A program made the translations under genes and the position numbers. A DNA stretch of 64,000 bases, taken from NCBI GenBank assembly GCA_014904845.1, contig MU119203.1, forward strand, positions 682,001 to 746,000. Reading direction: 5' to 3'. Under the pieces are notes generated by a model. The model worked only from the letters and a program-made list of their open reading frames with translations. It searched no databases and had not been told where the DNA came from. This DNA comes from Acephala macrosclerotiorum (Eukaryota > Ascomycota > Leotiomycetes > Helotiales > Mollisiaceae). Of the stretch, positions 20,831-31,817 are shown piece by piece. Position 1 is the stretch's first letter. Every line of letters begins with the position of its first letter.

Positions 20831-23110
20831 ATGAAGCCTTACAAACAGCAACGACGAGTTTCATTCGGTGATCCGTCAGATTTCCAGTACTATCATCAAG
20901 ACTATCTCGAAGGGAAACAGAGCAAAGTCCTCGGCAGCGGAGGCCTTTTCTTCGCCATTGCGCTGTGTGCTATCCCCGTTATCTACCAAATTTGCTTCAT
21001 CCTCGACTTCAACCTTTTACCCATTCCGGAACTGCTCTGGAACATACTCGTCTACCTCACACCCTCTCGACTGCTAGATGCCGTTGAGGACTATACGAAC
21101 CCCTTACGAATAAGAAATCCCGCCTTGAAAGGTATACCGCGGACTCATGCCGCGAAGAGTGAAGCTATGCGACGGTTACTTGGGTTGGACACACCTGGAG
21201 GGATCATAGGGTCCGTGGCGCAGGCCTCGAGGAGAAGGCTGTCAACTCTACCCATGGTCAATCTTGGCGCAGATGGACGACCTGCTGGTTTAGGAAATTG
21301 GGATAATTCTTGTTATCAAAACAGCGTCCTCCAAGGGCTGGCGTCGCTGGATACTTTGACAGGATATCTCACGAGCCCAAGCATGGAAGTGGAAACGATG
21401 GAAGAGGCCTCGAGACCGGAGTTGAGGATGGCTGAGTCGTTGAAGGGGTTGATTTTCGATTTGAACGACCCGAAGAATAATGGAAGGAGGTTATGGACCC
21501 CCGCGACGTTGAAGAATATGAGTAGTTGGCAACAACAGGATGCGCAAGAGTACTTTTCGAAGGTCTTGGATGAAATAGACAAGGAGGTGGGAAAGGTAGC
21601 GAAGTTGATACAGTCGTCGCAAGGTTTCGAGTCCGATGGTTCCTCGAATTCTTCCGAGATTGTACCGTTGTCCACATTTCGAAATCCTTTAGAGGGACTC
21701 ATTGCCCAGCGAGTTGGGTGTACGAAATGCGGGTATTCGGAAGGACTTTCCATGATACCATTCAACTGCCTAACAGTGCCATTGGGAAGAGCTTGGGAGT
21801 ATGATATCACGGAATGTCTCGACGAGTACACAAAGCTCGAGCGGATCGACGGCGTGGAGTGTGGGAAATGCACGTTGCTAAAGAATCAACGGCTGTTATC
21901 GACCCTTGTGGAAAGGTCTGACCCCAATAGTCAGGTGTATCAACAAGCCAAAGAACGGCTGGCCGCTGTTGAAACTGCCCTGGAAGATGACGACTACGAG
22001 GACAAGATTTTGCTTCAGAAGTGTAAGATACCTTCGAAGAGTCGAGTATCGTCGACCAAGACCCGGCAAGCTGTTATTGCCAGACCCCCAAAGTCGATGG
22101 TGGTTCACTTCAACCGAAGTCTCTTCGATGAGCTTACTGGCGATCTCAAGAAGAACTCTGCGATGGTCAGGTTTCCCAAGTTCCTTGACCTTGCTCCTTG
22201 GGCCCTGGGTAGCTCTGGAGACCCCGAAGACGTATCAACCGAGGAGTGGAAGCTCAACCCAGATCAACCGATGATCGCCAGTGCCGGACGACCATCAAGG
22301 TTACGAGGCCCAATTTACGAACTTCGAGCTGTGGTGACGCATTATGGGAGACACGAGAATGGTCACTATGTTTGTTACAGAAAGCATGCGCCACCAGAGT
22401 CGGGAGATGAAGGTGACAAGTTGCCAGAACAATGGTGGCGTCTCAGTGATGATGATGTCATGAAGGTTACAGAGGAGAATGTCCTGAATCAGGGCGGAGT
22501 GTTCATGTTGTTTTATGACTGTATCGAGCCCGCTTGTCCAGCCCCTCCTAAGACTGCAGCAGACGGAGTCGAGCAGGTAATCAAGCCGAAAGCAGCAGCC
22601 AACCTTCCTCTTCCCGAGGATGACATTCCCCTACCAGTGGACCCAAGCCAAGTCGTGTTATCGAACGAAGCGCCAGACCTCGCCCTCCCATCAAGCATTG
22701 CGCTACCGGACTTCGACGATATAGACCTGGACGAAAACAATTTTCATGACTTTGGCGACGAAAGCTTCCCCGTGGATACAAGCCAATTTGCGAAGTCAAT
22801 CGAAATACCAGTCCTCGCTCTCCCATCAAGCATTGCCCTCCCAAAATTCAACGACGAAGACCTCTTCGAAAACGACTTCCGAGACCTCAACCCAGTCTTG
22901 ACGACAAGGGAAGAAAGTCAAGCCACCGAAACTGAAACCGAAATTTCAGAATATGATGAAGACGAAAGCGCCGATAAAGAACAGGACTACCAGCCTGCCA
23001 AAGCGATTGTTGTCGCGCCTTATATACGGCAGCCAGGATTGGGGGATGAGAATGAAGATCCGGCGAAGGGGAAGATATTGGAGACTAGCTCGTCGTTAGT
23101 AATGGTTTGA
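20831..23110 (+). CDS. Membrane-anchored ubiquitin-specific protease (Ubp16-like)
   Basis: Intronless, 759 residues; a cysteine protease that removes ubiquitin. A hydrophobic segment at about 37-60 (GLFFAIALCAIPVIYQICF) near the N-terminus suggests anchoring to a membrane, as in yeast Ubp16 of the mitochondrial outer membrane. The USP domain starts at GLGNWDNSCYQNSVLQGL with catalytic Cys161. The His box YGRHENGHYVCYRKH has His512, and WWRLSDDDV supplies the third residue. Two CXXC pairs (CTKC, CGKC) can bind zinc. The C-terminal 150 residues are acidic and contain two copies of a 45-residue unit (VDPSQ...LALPSSIALPDFDD and VDTSQ...LALPSSIALPKFND). The frame is open further upstream, but the first suitable ATG follows the shared promoter. 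Confidence 0.9.
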   Translation: MKPYKQQRRVSFGDPSDFQYYHQDYLEGKQSKVLGSGGLFFAIALCAIPVIYQICFILDFNLLPIPELLWNILVYLTPSRLLDAVEDYTNPLRIRNPALKGIPRTHAAKSEAMRRLLGLDTPGGIIGSVAQASRRRLSTLPMVNLGADGRPAGLGNWDNSCYQNSVLQGLASLDTLTGYLTSPSMEVETMEEASRPELRMAESLKGLIFDLNDPKNNGRRLWTPATLKNMSSWQQQDAQEYFSKVLDEIDKEVGKVAKLIQSSQGFESDGSSNSSEIVPLSTFRNPLEGLIAQRVGCTKCGYSEGLSMIPFNCLTVPLGRAWEYDITECLDEYTKLERIDGVECGKCTLLKNQRLLSTLVERSDPNSQVYQQAKERLAAVETALEDDDYEDKILLQKCKIPSKSRVSSTKTRQAVIARPPKSMVVHFNRSLFDELTGDLKKNSAMVRFPKFLDLAPWALGSSGDPEDVSTEEWKLNPDQPMIASAGRPSRLRGPIYELRAVVTHYGRHENGHYVCYRKHAPPESGDEGDKLPEQWWRLSDDDVMKVTEENVLNQGGVFMLFYDCIEPACPAPPKTAADGVEQVIKPKAAANLPLPEDDIPLPVDPSQVVLSNEAPDLALPSSIALPDFDDIDLDENNFHDFGDESFPVDTSQFAKSIEIPVLALPSSIALPKFNDEDLFENDFRDLNPVLTTREESQATETETEISEYDEDESADKEQDYQPAKAIVVAPYIRQPGLGDENEDPAKGKILETSSSLVMV

Positions 23111-23770
23111 GATTTAGTGTTTGGGTGTATGCTGGCGTGGGATGATGGGATGTGGGTGGATTATCTGTTTTCTTGACCTTTGAGTCAATGCATAGCGAGG
23201 CGTTGGCGGATATTTGAACCTTAAGTATGCTGCTGCCAAGGATGGCGCGCAAGGTATCACGTTTGAATTGTAGGAATACAGACTCTGACAATGAGTTGAA
23301 TCTCTGGTCACAATGACTATCCTGTGATAATCAAGGAAGGCTTTGCTAAATGCCTTTTCCGTTGTTTCCGTCTTCGTATTATGGGCAAGCGCTCCCAGAC
23401 GAATCCATGAAGAGGTCTCCAATGTCGGCCCAGACTTGAACATTTTTGACCTTTCGAAATAGAGTTGCCAGGACCACCTTTTTCGCGAAGCAACGCAATA
23501 CAAGACTCAACTGACCTTGCCCTCAAGCGAGGATGAAAGATGCAGTAACAGCAACGAACTATCAATCAAGCTCAAGTTATATTAAGTCTAAAAATGCAAC
23601 TACTCCTCGCTCCATGCATGCAACGCAAAGATTGTCATCCGATAAATACATGGTAATAATAGTATGTCCCTCCAATGCCTCCTTCTCCATCACTTCCCAT
23701 CAATCCCCCCTTCTTTCTCCCCTCTCTCCTCCCCTCTTTTCGCATCTCAAGATAAGCGAATCTCGCTCGT
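23111..23770. other. Convergent intergenic region
   Basis: Between the ends of the ubiquitin protease and the unknown membrane protein. Strongly strand-biased C/T-rich sequence occurs from about 23660. No gene is supported. Confidence 0.4.
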
Positions 23771-25771
23771 TTAAACATGCCCCCACCCCTTCCTAACCCT
23801 CGTCCTCTCAAGCCCCAAAACCAAATACGGGTTCCCCTCCGGTCCGTCACCCCCTGCACTCCCCAAAAATACACTGAGATCCTCCCTCCTCTCCCTCTTT
23901 CCGTCCCCATCCCCCCAAACCTCCTCATCCCCATCTTTCCGGTCTCCAACAATTTCCTCCCCAGCTCCTCTAGCCTGGTTTCCGCCCGCCGAGGTTCCCT
24001 CAACGCATTCTTGTACCCGAGGAGGAGCGAGGCCGTAGACGAGACCGAGCCATTGTGCGGACCATTCTGTTATTAGGGGGAGGCCGGGTGAAAAGAGGAG
24101 GATTAGAGTCAATACTGAAAACAATGTGATGCAGGCTTGGAGAATGGTGCCTAGGAGGGTTTGACCGGTGCCGTAGCCTGAGAGGAGGCCGGATATGACC
24201 CATTGATGGTGTGGTGTATTGGAAGTCTCTGTCCCGGTTGCAGTTCCTGATCTGGTTCTCGAGCCAGTGGAAGAGATGTGTGAGCAGGCTGGTGGTGGGA
24301 GGGTTTGGTTTTTTGAGTTCGTGGTTGAGCTGGAGGTATTAGGAGGAGTCTCGGTGCCAGCTAGAGGAGGAGAGGTAACGTTGAGCATGGAGATAGAGGA
24401 CGTGTGATCCATGGTCGAAAGAACGATATCCATCGCCTTCCTGGCCAAATCATCACTCTTCCAACTCAATCCCTGCAATAAGCCTAGCACAAACTCAGTG
24501 CTTGACGCACTCATCCATGTATCCAGATCAAACGGCTCTTCGATACACTCCACATCGATCGGTGGCTGTAGTAGTGGTGTGGTAGATATTGCTGTTGATG
24601 AGGGAGCAAGGACGTTATTGATACCCCAGGAAACATAGCCAGAGCAAACGGAGATATTACCTGAGAGATAGGAGGTGTAGTGTGGTATTACACCTGTTTG
24701 GCCGAAGATTCCAGCCATGATTGTCATGGTGCCGTTGAAGGAGGAGACGTCGATTAGGGAGCCGTCTGTATTGGTTATTCGTAGGCCGTCTCCGTTTGAG
24801 TCTGTTGTGAGCATTGGTGGTATCCAGGTTGGAGAAGAAGCGATGATTGTGCCGCGGGAGTAGAAGCTTGGGTTGCAGAATGTGAGGGTTCCGGTTGAGA
24901 CTTGGTTCGAGGGTGAGGAGAGGGTGATGGGGTTTAGTGATGGACCGAAGATTTGTGTGTATATTGACTCTGAGGAGTTGGCGGGCGAGGAGATCGTGAT
25001 TATCAGGCTTGAGTGAGGATTACTCGAATCTAGCGCATCGACGAGGTTGTTGGATACGGTGGTGATTTGTCCGTTCGCATCATAGCCTAGTGGGATAGGC
25101 GAGCTGGTCGTGGATAGGGGAAAGATATCGTATCTGCTGACTTTCACGAAAGACCATTTATACAATATGCTGAAAGCTAAGGCAGCAATCACAAAAGGCA
25201 CCCGCAGTAAGAATACTGCATTCGACCCATGAACCAGTTGTGTCTTTAGAGGCGCTGTCGTCTGCGAATTGAGGATTTTGGCGAGGCCGAGTCCGTGGTA
25301 AACGAGCCGATGTGTGAGGTACTTCGACACGACAAGTCGTTGAACGCGTGGTATGATAATCCCCAAAGCTCCAGACTCGACACCAACAATAGCAAGCCAT
25401 GATTGAACAGAAAGATGTCCTCCTATACACACGGGCGCGCTAGCTGACAGTCCTCGAGAGTGAGAACAAGTTCCATTCGAGATCAAGAGTGCGGATATCA
25501 CAATGAAGATGAAAGACGCGACAAGTAGGAGCCAGTCCATCGTGCCGAGCAGGGAAACTTTTGTTGTTTCCTGCTCTCCGTCCCATTTTGAGCGTTGCTG
25601 GGTCCGCCGTTTGGATTGTCGATGTTTCCGAGTGACCATTTTGGTCGGCGTCAGGTAGATTGTCGTCAACTTCTCCATCTTATCGATCCATCTGGCCTGT
25701 GTGTTGCTGCAGCTGCTAGGGAAAAGAGATGATGTTGTGGTGGTGTTGGGGGAGTGATATTCGCTTAGCAT
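23771..25771 (-). CDS. Uncharacterised membrane protein with extracytoplasmic domain
   Basis: A 666-residue intronless frame. I do not recognise a family. Visible: a basic N-terminus (KMVTRKHRQSKRRTQQRSK) and a hydrophobic segment WLLLVASFIFIVISALLIS at about 70. Two more candidates follow (WLAIVGVESGALGIIIP and VFLLRVPFVIAALAFSILY). A long region of about 300 residues is rich in Ser/Thr/Pro with many N-glycosylation sequons (NSSES, NVTSP, NTSSS, NQTL). Near the C-terminus is another hydrophobic segment (ILQACITLFSVLTLILLF) followed by a Gly/Glu/Arg-rich tail. Topology is therefore probably three N-terminal passes, a glycosylated luminal or extracellular domain, and one C-terminal pass. Similar architecture is common in fungal plasma-membrane proteins of unknown role. 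The start could also be the ATG at MEKLTTIYL. Confidence 0.75.
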   Translation of the reverse strand: MLSEYHSPNTTTTSSLFPSSCSNTQARWIDKMEKLTTIYLTPTKMVTRKHRQSKRRTQQRSKWDGEQETTKVSLLGTMDWLLLVASFIFIVISALLISNGTCSHSRGLSASAPVCIGGHLSVQSWLAIVGVESGALGIIIPRVQRLVVSKYLTHRLVYHGLGLAKILNSQTTAPLKTQLVHGSNAVFLLRVPFVIAALAFSILYKWSFVKVSRYDIFPLSTTSSPIPLGYDANGQITTVSNNLVDALDSSNPHSSLIITISSPANSSESIYTQIFGPSLNPITLSSPSNQVSTGTLTFCNPSFYSRGTIIASSPTWIPPMLTTDSNGDGLRITNTDGSLIDVSSFNGTMTIMAGIFGQTGVIPHYTSYLSGNISVCSGYVSWGINNVLAPSSTAISTTPLLQPPIDVECIEEPFDLDTWMSASSTEFVLGLLQGLSWKSDDLARKAMDIVLSTMDHTSSISMLNVTSPPLAGTETPPNTSSSTTNSKNQTLPPPACSHISSTGSRTRSGTATGTETSNTPHHQWVISGLLSGYGTGQTLLGTILQACITLFSVLTLILLFSPGLPLITEWSAQWLGLVYGLAPPRVQECVEGTSAGGNQARGAGEEIVGDRKDGDEEVWGDGDGKRERREDLSVFLGSAGGDGPEGNPYLVLGLERTRVRKGWGHV

Positions 25772-25961
25772 AGGAGGAATGGGTTGTCAGTCGGTTGCTC
25801 ATTTCATGAGGAATGGGAATCTTGAATCTCTGCGCATCGCAATTTCAAATCGTGAAATGAACCCATGTTTGTTTCATTTTGTGAATGAGCGAATACCTGT
25901 CTGCCAATAATTATACTCAATGTCCAGATAAGAATCGAGGTGAATCTCCGAGCCGCGTTGC

Positions 25962-28434
25962 TTAAAGAAAATGTGGAAGCCCAGCTCGCGCCGCTTCCTC
26001 CTGTATTTCAGCAGCCATGTTCCAATTCAACTTTAACCCCCTAGGTCCCCAGAAATTCATCCTTCTGGCAACCAACTGCATCTGCTTAAAAGCAATCATT
26101 CTCTCTGTCTCGAGTCTTGCTTCTTCAGATTCTGCAGCGAAAGGATCTCCCTTAAAGGGATGGAATGGCCATTCGTCTGCCTTACATTTCTCCCATTCTC
26201 CTTTCTCTAACTTGCTTGGGTGCGGTGGAACCTTTCCAAGCAAGAAGTACTCTCTCAACTTATTGATTGTGCATTTCGAGACAGCTGCAAGACTGCAATG
26301 TCCTTCGGAGTTCTGTTCAATGAGGCCGGCATCCACGAATTGTCGGGCCATGGCGACACCCGCGGCGAGAGGCGTGACCGGATCAAGGGTATTACTGACG
26401 AAAAGTATGGGGAATGATGTATTGATGGGTTTGTGTTTGTGTACCGGGTGATCATCCCATCGCATAGGAGGGTCGACGGCTTCAATTCCCCAAGAATCGC
26501 AGCCGACCATCAGGCCCATCCAAACGTCAGCAAAGGAAGACATATTGGCCATATACTCAAATCTAGCTTCCAGATTGGGAAGTGATTCGTTCAACTATTT
26601 TGTGTCAGCATCAAGAACAATCGAGTGGTCAAAGACGGAATGATTGTCTTACCGGGTATCTTTTGTCGCTGCACATGATGGCATTTTGTGCGTCTGAGGG
26701 GTATAGCCAATACGGTAGCAAAGACCCACAGACCAGAGCCAATTCCGGTAGGTACACCAAGTTCTCCAGAATCTCGTCGTGGCCTTCAGCAAGTTCATTG
26801 AAAATGCTAGCTATTAGCATCCAGACCGCCGTGGGGCTGTAAAGAGTCCCGAAGAGGAGTTTCTTGAGATCGCTGTGCCTGATAACAACTGGAACATTCG
26901 ACCGCTGGCTCGAAAAGGTGAGTGGAGTTGCTTTTATTCTCTCCAGGACGCTATTTAGTCGATCATCGATATCTTCGGGCTTGTCGCCGTCTTTGTACAT
27001 GGGACATTTATCCTTGGCTTCGTGGCAGTATGTTGAGAAAGAGTCCATGATGGCATCTGTATCCTGGACACTCTCTGCCCAGACCGGTGCCACGTAATGG
27101 TCGGCATCTACCACACCGTCTATGGCAAGTCAGTCACTGTTGAAAGGCTAGCTTGGGTTGTTTCCTGTACGAGAGCTACGACTTTTGGCAACGAAAAGGC
27201 CCCAAATTTTTAAGGTCTTTTAGATGCCAACAAATCACAGGTCCTTTACACCGGCTGATAGTGAGGTATTCTTCATCCACTTACCTAGAACAACTCGGCC
27301 CACCCGATCAGGAAACATTGCAGCAAACGTCGCACCAAGAAGTGTCTAGCAAGATTAGTATGTGACCAGGCTCATGGGAGACGGAACGTACCCCATAACT
27401 GAAGCCCCAGTACACCAACTTGCCTTTGGTGTCTAGAGCGTCAACGTTATCCGGTTCCTGTTCGGACAATTCTGCCTCCTTGTCGACTTTATCAGCTGCT
27501 TCGTGACAGTGGGCCTTGTTCTCGGTCTCGATCCAGGCGTCCCAAGCATCGATGATACTGATCATATCTCTTGCCACGGCCGGGGTGGACACATATCTCA
27601 AGATACTATCCTTGCCATGGAGCGCATCCTTGTCTTCACATAGCTTCGCTAACGCTCTTGCTCGTGTGTCCAGTTTAGCCAGAGAATCAGAGCTGGAGTT
27701 TACAAGACCGACTTCTGTTCCTTGAACCTGCCAAAGCAGGCGATGGAAGAAGCCTCTGTCCTGGTCTTCGTTATCTGGATCTCCTGGTACGGGATAGGAG
27801 AAACAATCCGCTCGAGGAGTTGTGGCACCAATACCACGGGGGTCAAAACCAATAACATCCTGATCTTCACCAACGATTTTTTGGATATATGGTCCGAATC
27901 CCAGGGCTGCCAAAGTTCCAGAGCCGCCAGGTCCACCAGGGTTGATCAGCAAGGGTGACTTTGAATGCCTTTCCCAAATCGGATGCTTTCCTGGTACCAT
28001 CAAAAGGGCGATATGGACCTTGGGATTGTCACCCGACTCGTTCAGAGGTCGATTGTAGTCCATAGGTACTGTAAGACGAGCACAGAGGTTGTTGTAGAAG
28101 CACGGATGCCATTCTAACTTCTCGCTGGGAGTAATCTGTGACAAGGTCAGTGCCATCTCTCTCACTATTGTGGATTGGGAGGAGAAACATCTGCAAAATC
28201 AACGTTGTCCGCTGCAATACGGTCGTTGGTTTGGGCTCGTGGTCTGGACTGGACAAGGCTTGAGATGGATTGGAAGGACTACCAGAATAAAAATAGCAAA
28301 ATAAGGAAGGCCGTGTGAAGGAAGTGATGGCAGCGAGGACGCTTTCGGTGAGCCTTAATTGGGGTTTGAAGTTCGATTGTCTGGTCGAACAGGCCAGCCT
28401 TCTCGTCCTTGCGAGTGAGATCGAGAGATTCCAT
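25962..28434 (-). CDS. TAP-like serine peptidase (alpha/beta hydrolase), with in-frame amber codon
   Basis: Exons, read leftwards: 28434-28189, 28135-27392, 27345-27285, 27119-26653, 26594-25962 (716 codons plus stop). After a short cytosolic N-terminus there is a hydrophobic anchor (FLHTAFLILLFLFW), then ITPSEKLEWHPCF and the alpha/beta-hydrolase fold typical of fungal tripeptidyl-aminopeptidase-like (S33) enzymes: LLINPGGPGGSG oxyanion region, nucleophile Ser328 in WGFSYGTLLG, Asp577 in SNTLDPVTP, and His605 in EGHCS. The catalytic set is complete. Odd: codon 52, right after the anchor, is TAG (28281-28279), although the frame before and after it is coding-like and continuous. No canonical intron removes it. 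The gene may thus be a recent pseudogene, carry a sequence error, or be read through. The first intron donor (GTTTCT) is weak. Peptide substrate unknown. Confidence 0.8.
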
Positions 28435-29151
28435 GATGTAAGTGGCAAACAAACGTATCTTTGTATGGTGTTGTAGCTCCTAGGCTCAATTGATAAGCAT
28501 ACTTCTCAACATCGTTTTGTGAGGGCGAGCAGCTCAATATGAAGCTCGAGCAGAGAGCTTGATATTGATGTCAAGCTCAAGGCAACAACGATCGGACCAC
28601 TTGGTTGATAGACGTTGGATTTCCAGCTGTAAGCGGGGACATTGACAGGCCGATGGATGTGCTGTGCCTCTGGGAGGAGTGCCCGCACTTTCTCCAAACG
28701 AGGCTGGATGCAGCGCTCGTCCAATGAGAGAGCTTGAGGTGGGGCCTTCACTTGATTGGACATTCGAAGTCCGGGGAAAGCTCCATGCTTTTTTTCGTCG
28801 CGAGAATTCACCCACGCAACCACAATCGACTACTAAGTCATCTCGAGCAACGATTCTTTGTTGACATCGTCGGCAGTTCCAGCATGCTTTTCTCTAGTCA
28901 TTTCATGCGGTACAAGCAAGGGCCGTGAGAAGACACAGCATTGGCTGTAGTGTTCAGGGGTGCCTGGCACACGCGAACACGAAAGCCCGACCGGTTTCGA
29001 GTGGCACACAGTCGTCGGGGTAAAGATACAAATATGCTTCATACCCGAGCTTTCCTTTGTACTTGCAACTACCTCTTTTGCAGGAATACCTCCACGCACT
29101 ATCATTTCTTTTTCTGTGGCAGATGCTCAATTGACCACAAACAACCAAGGC
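28435..29151. other. Divergent promoter region, peptidase / hydrolase
   Basis: Spacer between two genes transcribed away from each other. Open frames are present on both strands, but none has a motif or a good start. Nothing else recognised. Confidence 0.4.
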
Positions 29152-30208
29152 ATGGCTGCAACCCCGCGTTCACCAATCTATCCGAAACCTGTCTCCTTCA
29201 TCCGCCATCTATACTTTGCTATCCGAGTTCATTTTTTCAAGTCCCTCACCAATGCCTTCTTCGGCATACTAGGACTGCCAGGGCTGCGCGATAACTCGAT
29301 CCTACCTACCTTCACGAAAGTTTATCCATGCCAACCGAAGCTCACGAACCGCGTTTTCATCCCAAAATCATACAAGCCCGATGATGGACTTCTCCCTCTA
29401 TACTTGGATATACATGGCGGTGGATTTGTATTGATGAGCCCGAAACAGGACGATAGTTTCTGCACTCAGTTTTGCAACGACAATAAGCTCCTGGTCATTA
29501 GCCTTGACTACCCGAAAGCGCCTTCGCATCGATACCCCGCAGGAGTAAATGCAACTGTCGACCTTGTTGAGGCAATACTGGCAGATGATAGCCTGCCTTT
29601 TGACAGGAAGAAGATCGCCATAGGAGGATTCAGCGCTGGAGCCACCCTTTCCCTTGCTGCTACGCAGGATGAAAAGCTTCAGGGCAAGGTAGGCGGGGTG
29701 GTGGCTTACTATCCTCCTTCGAATTGGACGACATCGTTGGACTGGAAGCTCTCAACGAGGCCGAAAAATGCTGGACCAGATCCATTGTCGAATAATGCGC
29801 CAATGTTTGACTGGGCCTACTACAACGCAGATCAAGATCTAACAGACCCACAAGCAAGTGTTGCGTTTGCGCCTAGAGAGAAACTTCCACCGAAGCTATG
29901 CATCGTCGGATGTGAGTTGGACATGTTGTGTCGTGATTCCGAAGTGATGGCAGAAAGATTGGCAAGTGTAGGAAGTGACCCGAGAAAAGGAACCGATGAT
30001 GTGTGGGAGCAGAACGGCGTTCGGTGGGAGAAAGTTCTCAATGAGGAGCACGGTATGTGACTTTCGTGTTTGTTCGTCCAACTGCTGACTTGATATAGGC
30101 TTTGATTTGATTCCTTCACGAGGTGAGAAGAAAGTTCGATGTAAAACAAGGGGACGAAAGATGTATCAAGACGCCGCTGAGTGGCTCTTTCGTGAAGTTT
30201 ACGTCTGA
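29152..30208 (+). CDS. Alpha/beta hydrolase, HSL (hormone-sensitive lipase) type
   Basis: Exons 29152-30052 and 30099-30208 give 336 residues. Motifs of the HSL/alpha-beta-hydrolase-3 family are in order: oxyanion HGGGF at 88-92, nucleophile elbow GGFSAGA with Ser161, Asp257 in GCELDML, and His300 in EEHGFD just at the splice junction. An amphipathic or hydrophobic N-terminus (FIRHLYFAIRVHFFKSL) may associate with membranes. There is no clear secretion signal. Family members hydrolyse short-chain esters or lactones; substrate unknown. The C-terminus is short and basic (EKKVRCKTRGRK) and ends in WLFREVYV. The 46-bp intron has a CTGAC branch site. Neighbouring peptidase is divergent; no evidence for a shared pathway. 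Confidence 0.9.
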
Positions 30209-31817
30209 AGGATCGTACGACGGTGGTACAATATTAGACCGTAAGGGTACGAATACGTTTGGGACATTGTGGAGAGTGGGTGTTCTGTGGATGAGACGCC
30301 AGATCGCTCTCATTCTGTTGGTATCCATTCTTCCGAGAAAACCTGACAGCTAGGTGTTGGATTTACCGCAGTATGGCTTTTGTCTTTCTTGACACAATAA
30401 TGCTAAGCTTTTGTAAAGAAAGGGACAGAAACGAGGGTTTAGTGCATCTTACGTTGTCATTGGACGCTTGATAATTTGCACGAAGCTTGACTCATGGTTA
30501 TTCCTTCTCTTTCAAACTGTATTGTGGGCTCATGGCATCTCTGGGCTTCAATGCTTGTTCTGCAATCAGATGCGAGGCAATCCGAATCTTCTAAACTGAA
30601 GACTCCAAGAGCCTTGGAAAGCTTCACTGCTGCGTACGAGGAGGCACGTGAGGACTTCGACTCGACATACTTCTACTCTTATTGTTCGTGGAACTTTGTG
30701 TTCAGTTCCACAGACCAAAGCCCTCCGCCGAGACAGTTTCTCAACAATGTGGCGGTCTTGAGTTCGAGAAACGTTTTCTTGGCGATAAAAGATTTCTGCC
30801 AAGATGAAGTTATAGCAGAATGCCCCTTCCAAGATGGAAGAATGGTCTCCGAGACAGTTTCCATAATTGGTAGATGCACACGTGATGTGTCACAACCCCA
30901 GAAGGGACTGCGATGAACTCTAAAGTGGGGGATTGTTTGGATCTCTACCAGGTAGTAGTTGAGATCGATGAGACATCTTCTATACATGTGGCGTTCCCCA
31001 GACCAAGTTTGACAGCCAAGAGGCAAGTCTGTTGGAAAATTATCTAACCTTGAACTTCGCAAAGAAGAATACCTATCTTTGAGTCAAGTGCCACGACGAC
31101 CATCTAAATATGTAGAATTGCAAGCCTCGCGCGATCACTGGTCAAAAAGCATTGCGACTCGAGAATTTGGAAGCGACGCTACGACTTTTCAGGATCTGAG
31201 ACCAATAAGATCCCGGCCAAGAGAATTGGCAGGTCTCAAGCTCTCTACCAAGAAAACTGCGATGACTTTTCGCCGCTTATGCAAAACGTTGTCGCGACCT
31301 CGGTTCAGCAGCCAAGATCTCTCGCCAAAGGCTTTACATCTGTGCTGAGGCTCAAAGTACCCCTTCGCTTCTCCTCCATGGTCCGCGTCGATCGTGTCAC
31401 TTGGCGTTTGATGAAACATTGGCATTTCTCCTACAGTCCAAACCTTAAGGTTTAACCACTCAGGACGCGGAGAATTCATCATGGAAAATATTACAACTCT
31501 GGTTCTAGATAATGGGGTTGGGCCAACCCGTGCAGCAGAATGTGGCTGGTCAGGCTGGGAAGCACTAGTCTCAAGTTGGGGCCTCTCTAAGATTTCATAT
31601 AAGAGTCTTGTCCATCTTGCCCGTCTTATCCCTCCTGATCCCCAGCTGCGCTCATCATTTTCATTTCATTTCACCTGATTGATTTGTTATCAGAAGCTTG
31701 ACGCCTCAGATCTGGATACTCTTCTAATCATTTAATACCCTTCTTTGTTAGTCTTGCACTCATTCTCGTCAACCTCTCCTCAAATTCGCTAGCACAAAGT
31801 TCATCAAATTGCCCATC
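30209..31817. other. Long intergenic region with one doubtful open frame
   Basis: About 1.6 kb. An ATG-started frame of 140 codons lies on the plus strand at 30494-30916. It has no recognisable domain, is not clearly secreted, and has an overlapping minus-strand frame, so I do not call it. The last 150 bp (31680-31817) is C/T-rich with TATCAG and TTTAATACCC elements and is likely promoter and leader of the secreted-protein gene. Confidence 0.35.

Noticed and set aside
23635..24003. Long Arg/Gly-rich and Pro-rich open frames overlapping the end of the unknown membrane protein
   Set aside because: They are other-frame readings of the C-terminal low-complexity coding sequence and of C/T-rich spacer.
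30494..30916. 140-codon ATG-started frame downstream of the hydrolase
   Set aside because: No motif, no signal peptide of good quality, and overlapping open frames on the other strand; kept only as a note in the intergenic entry.
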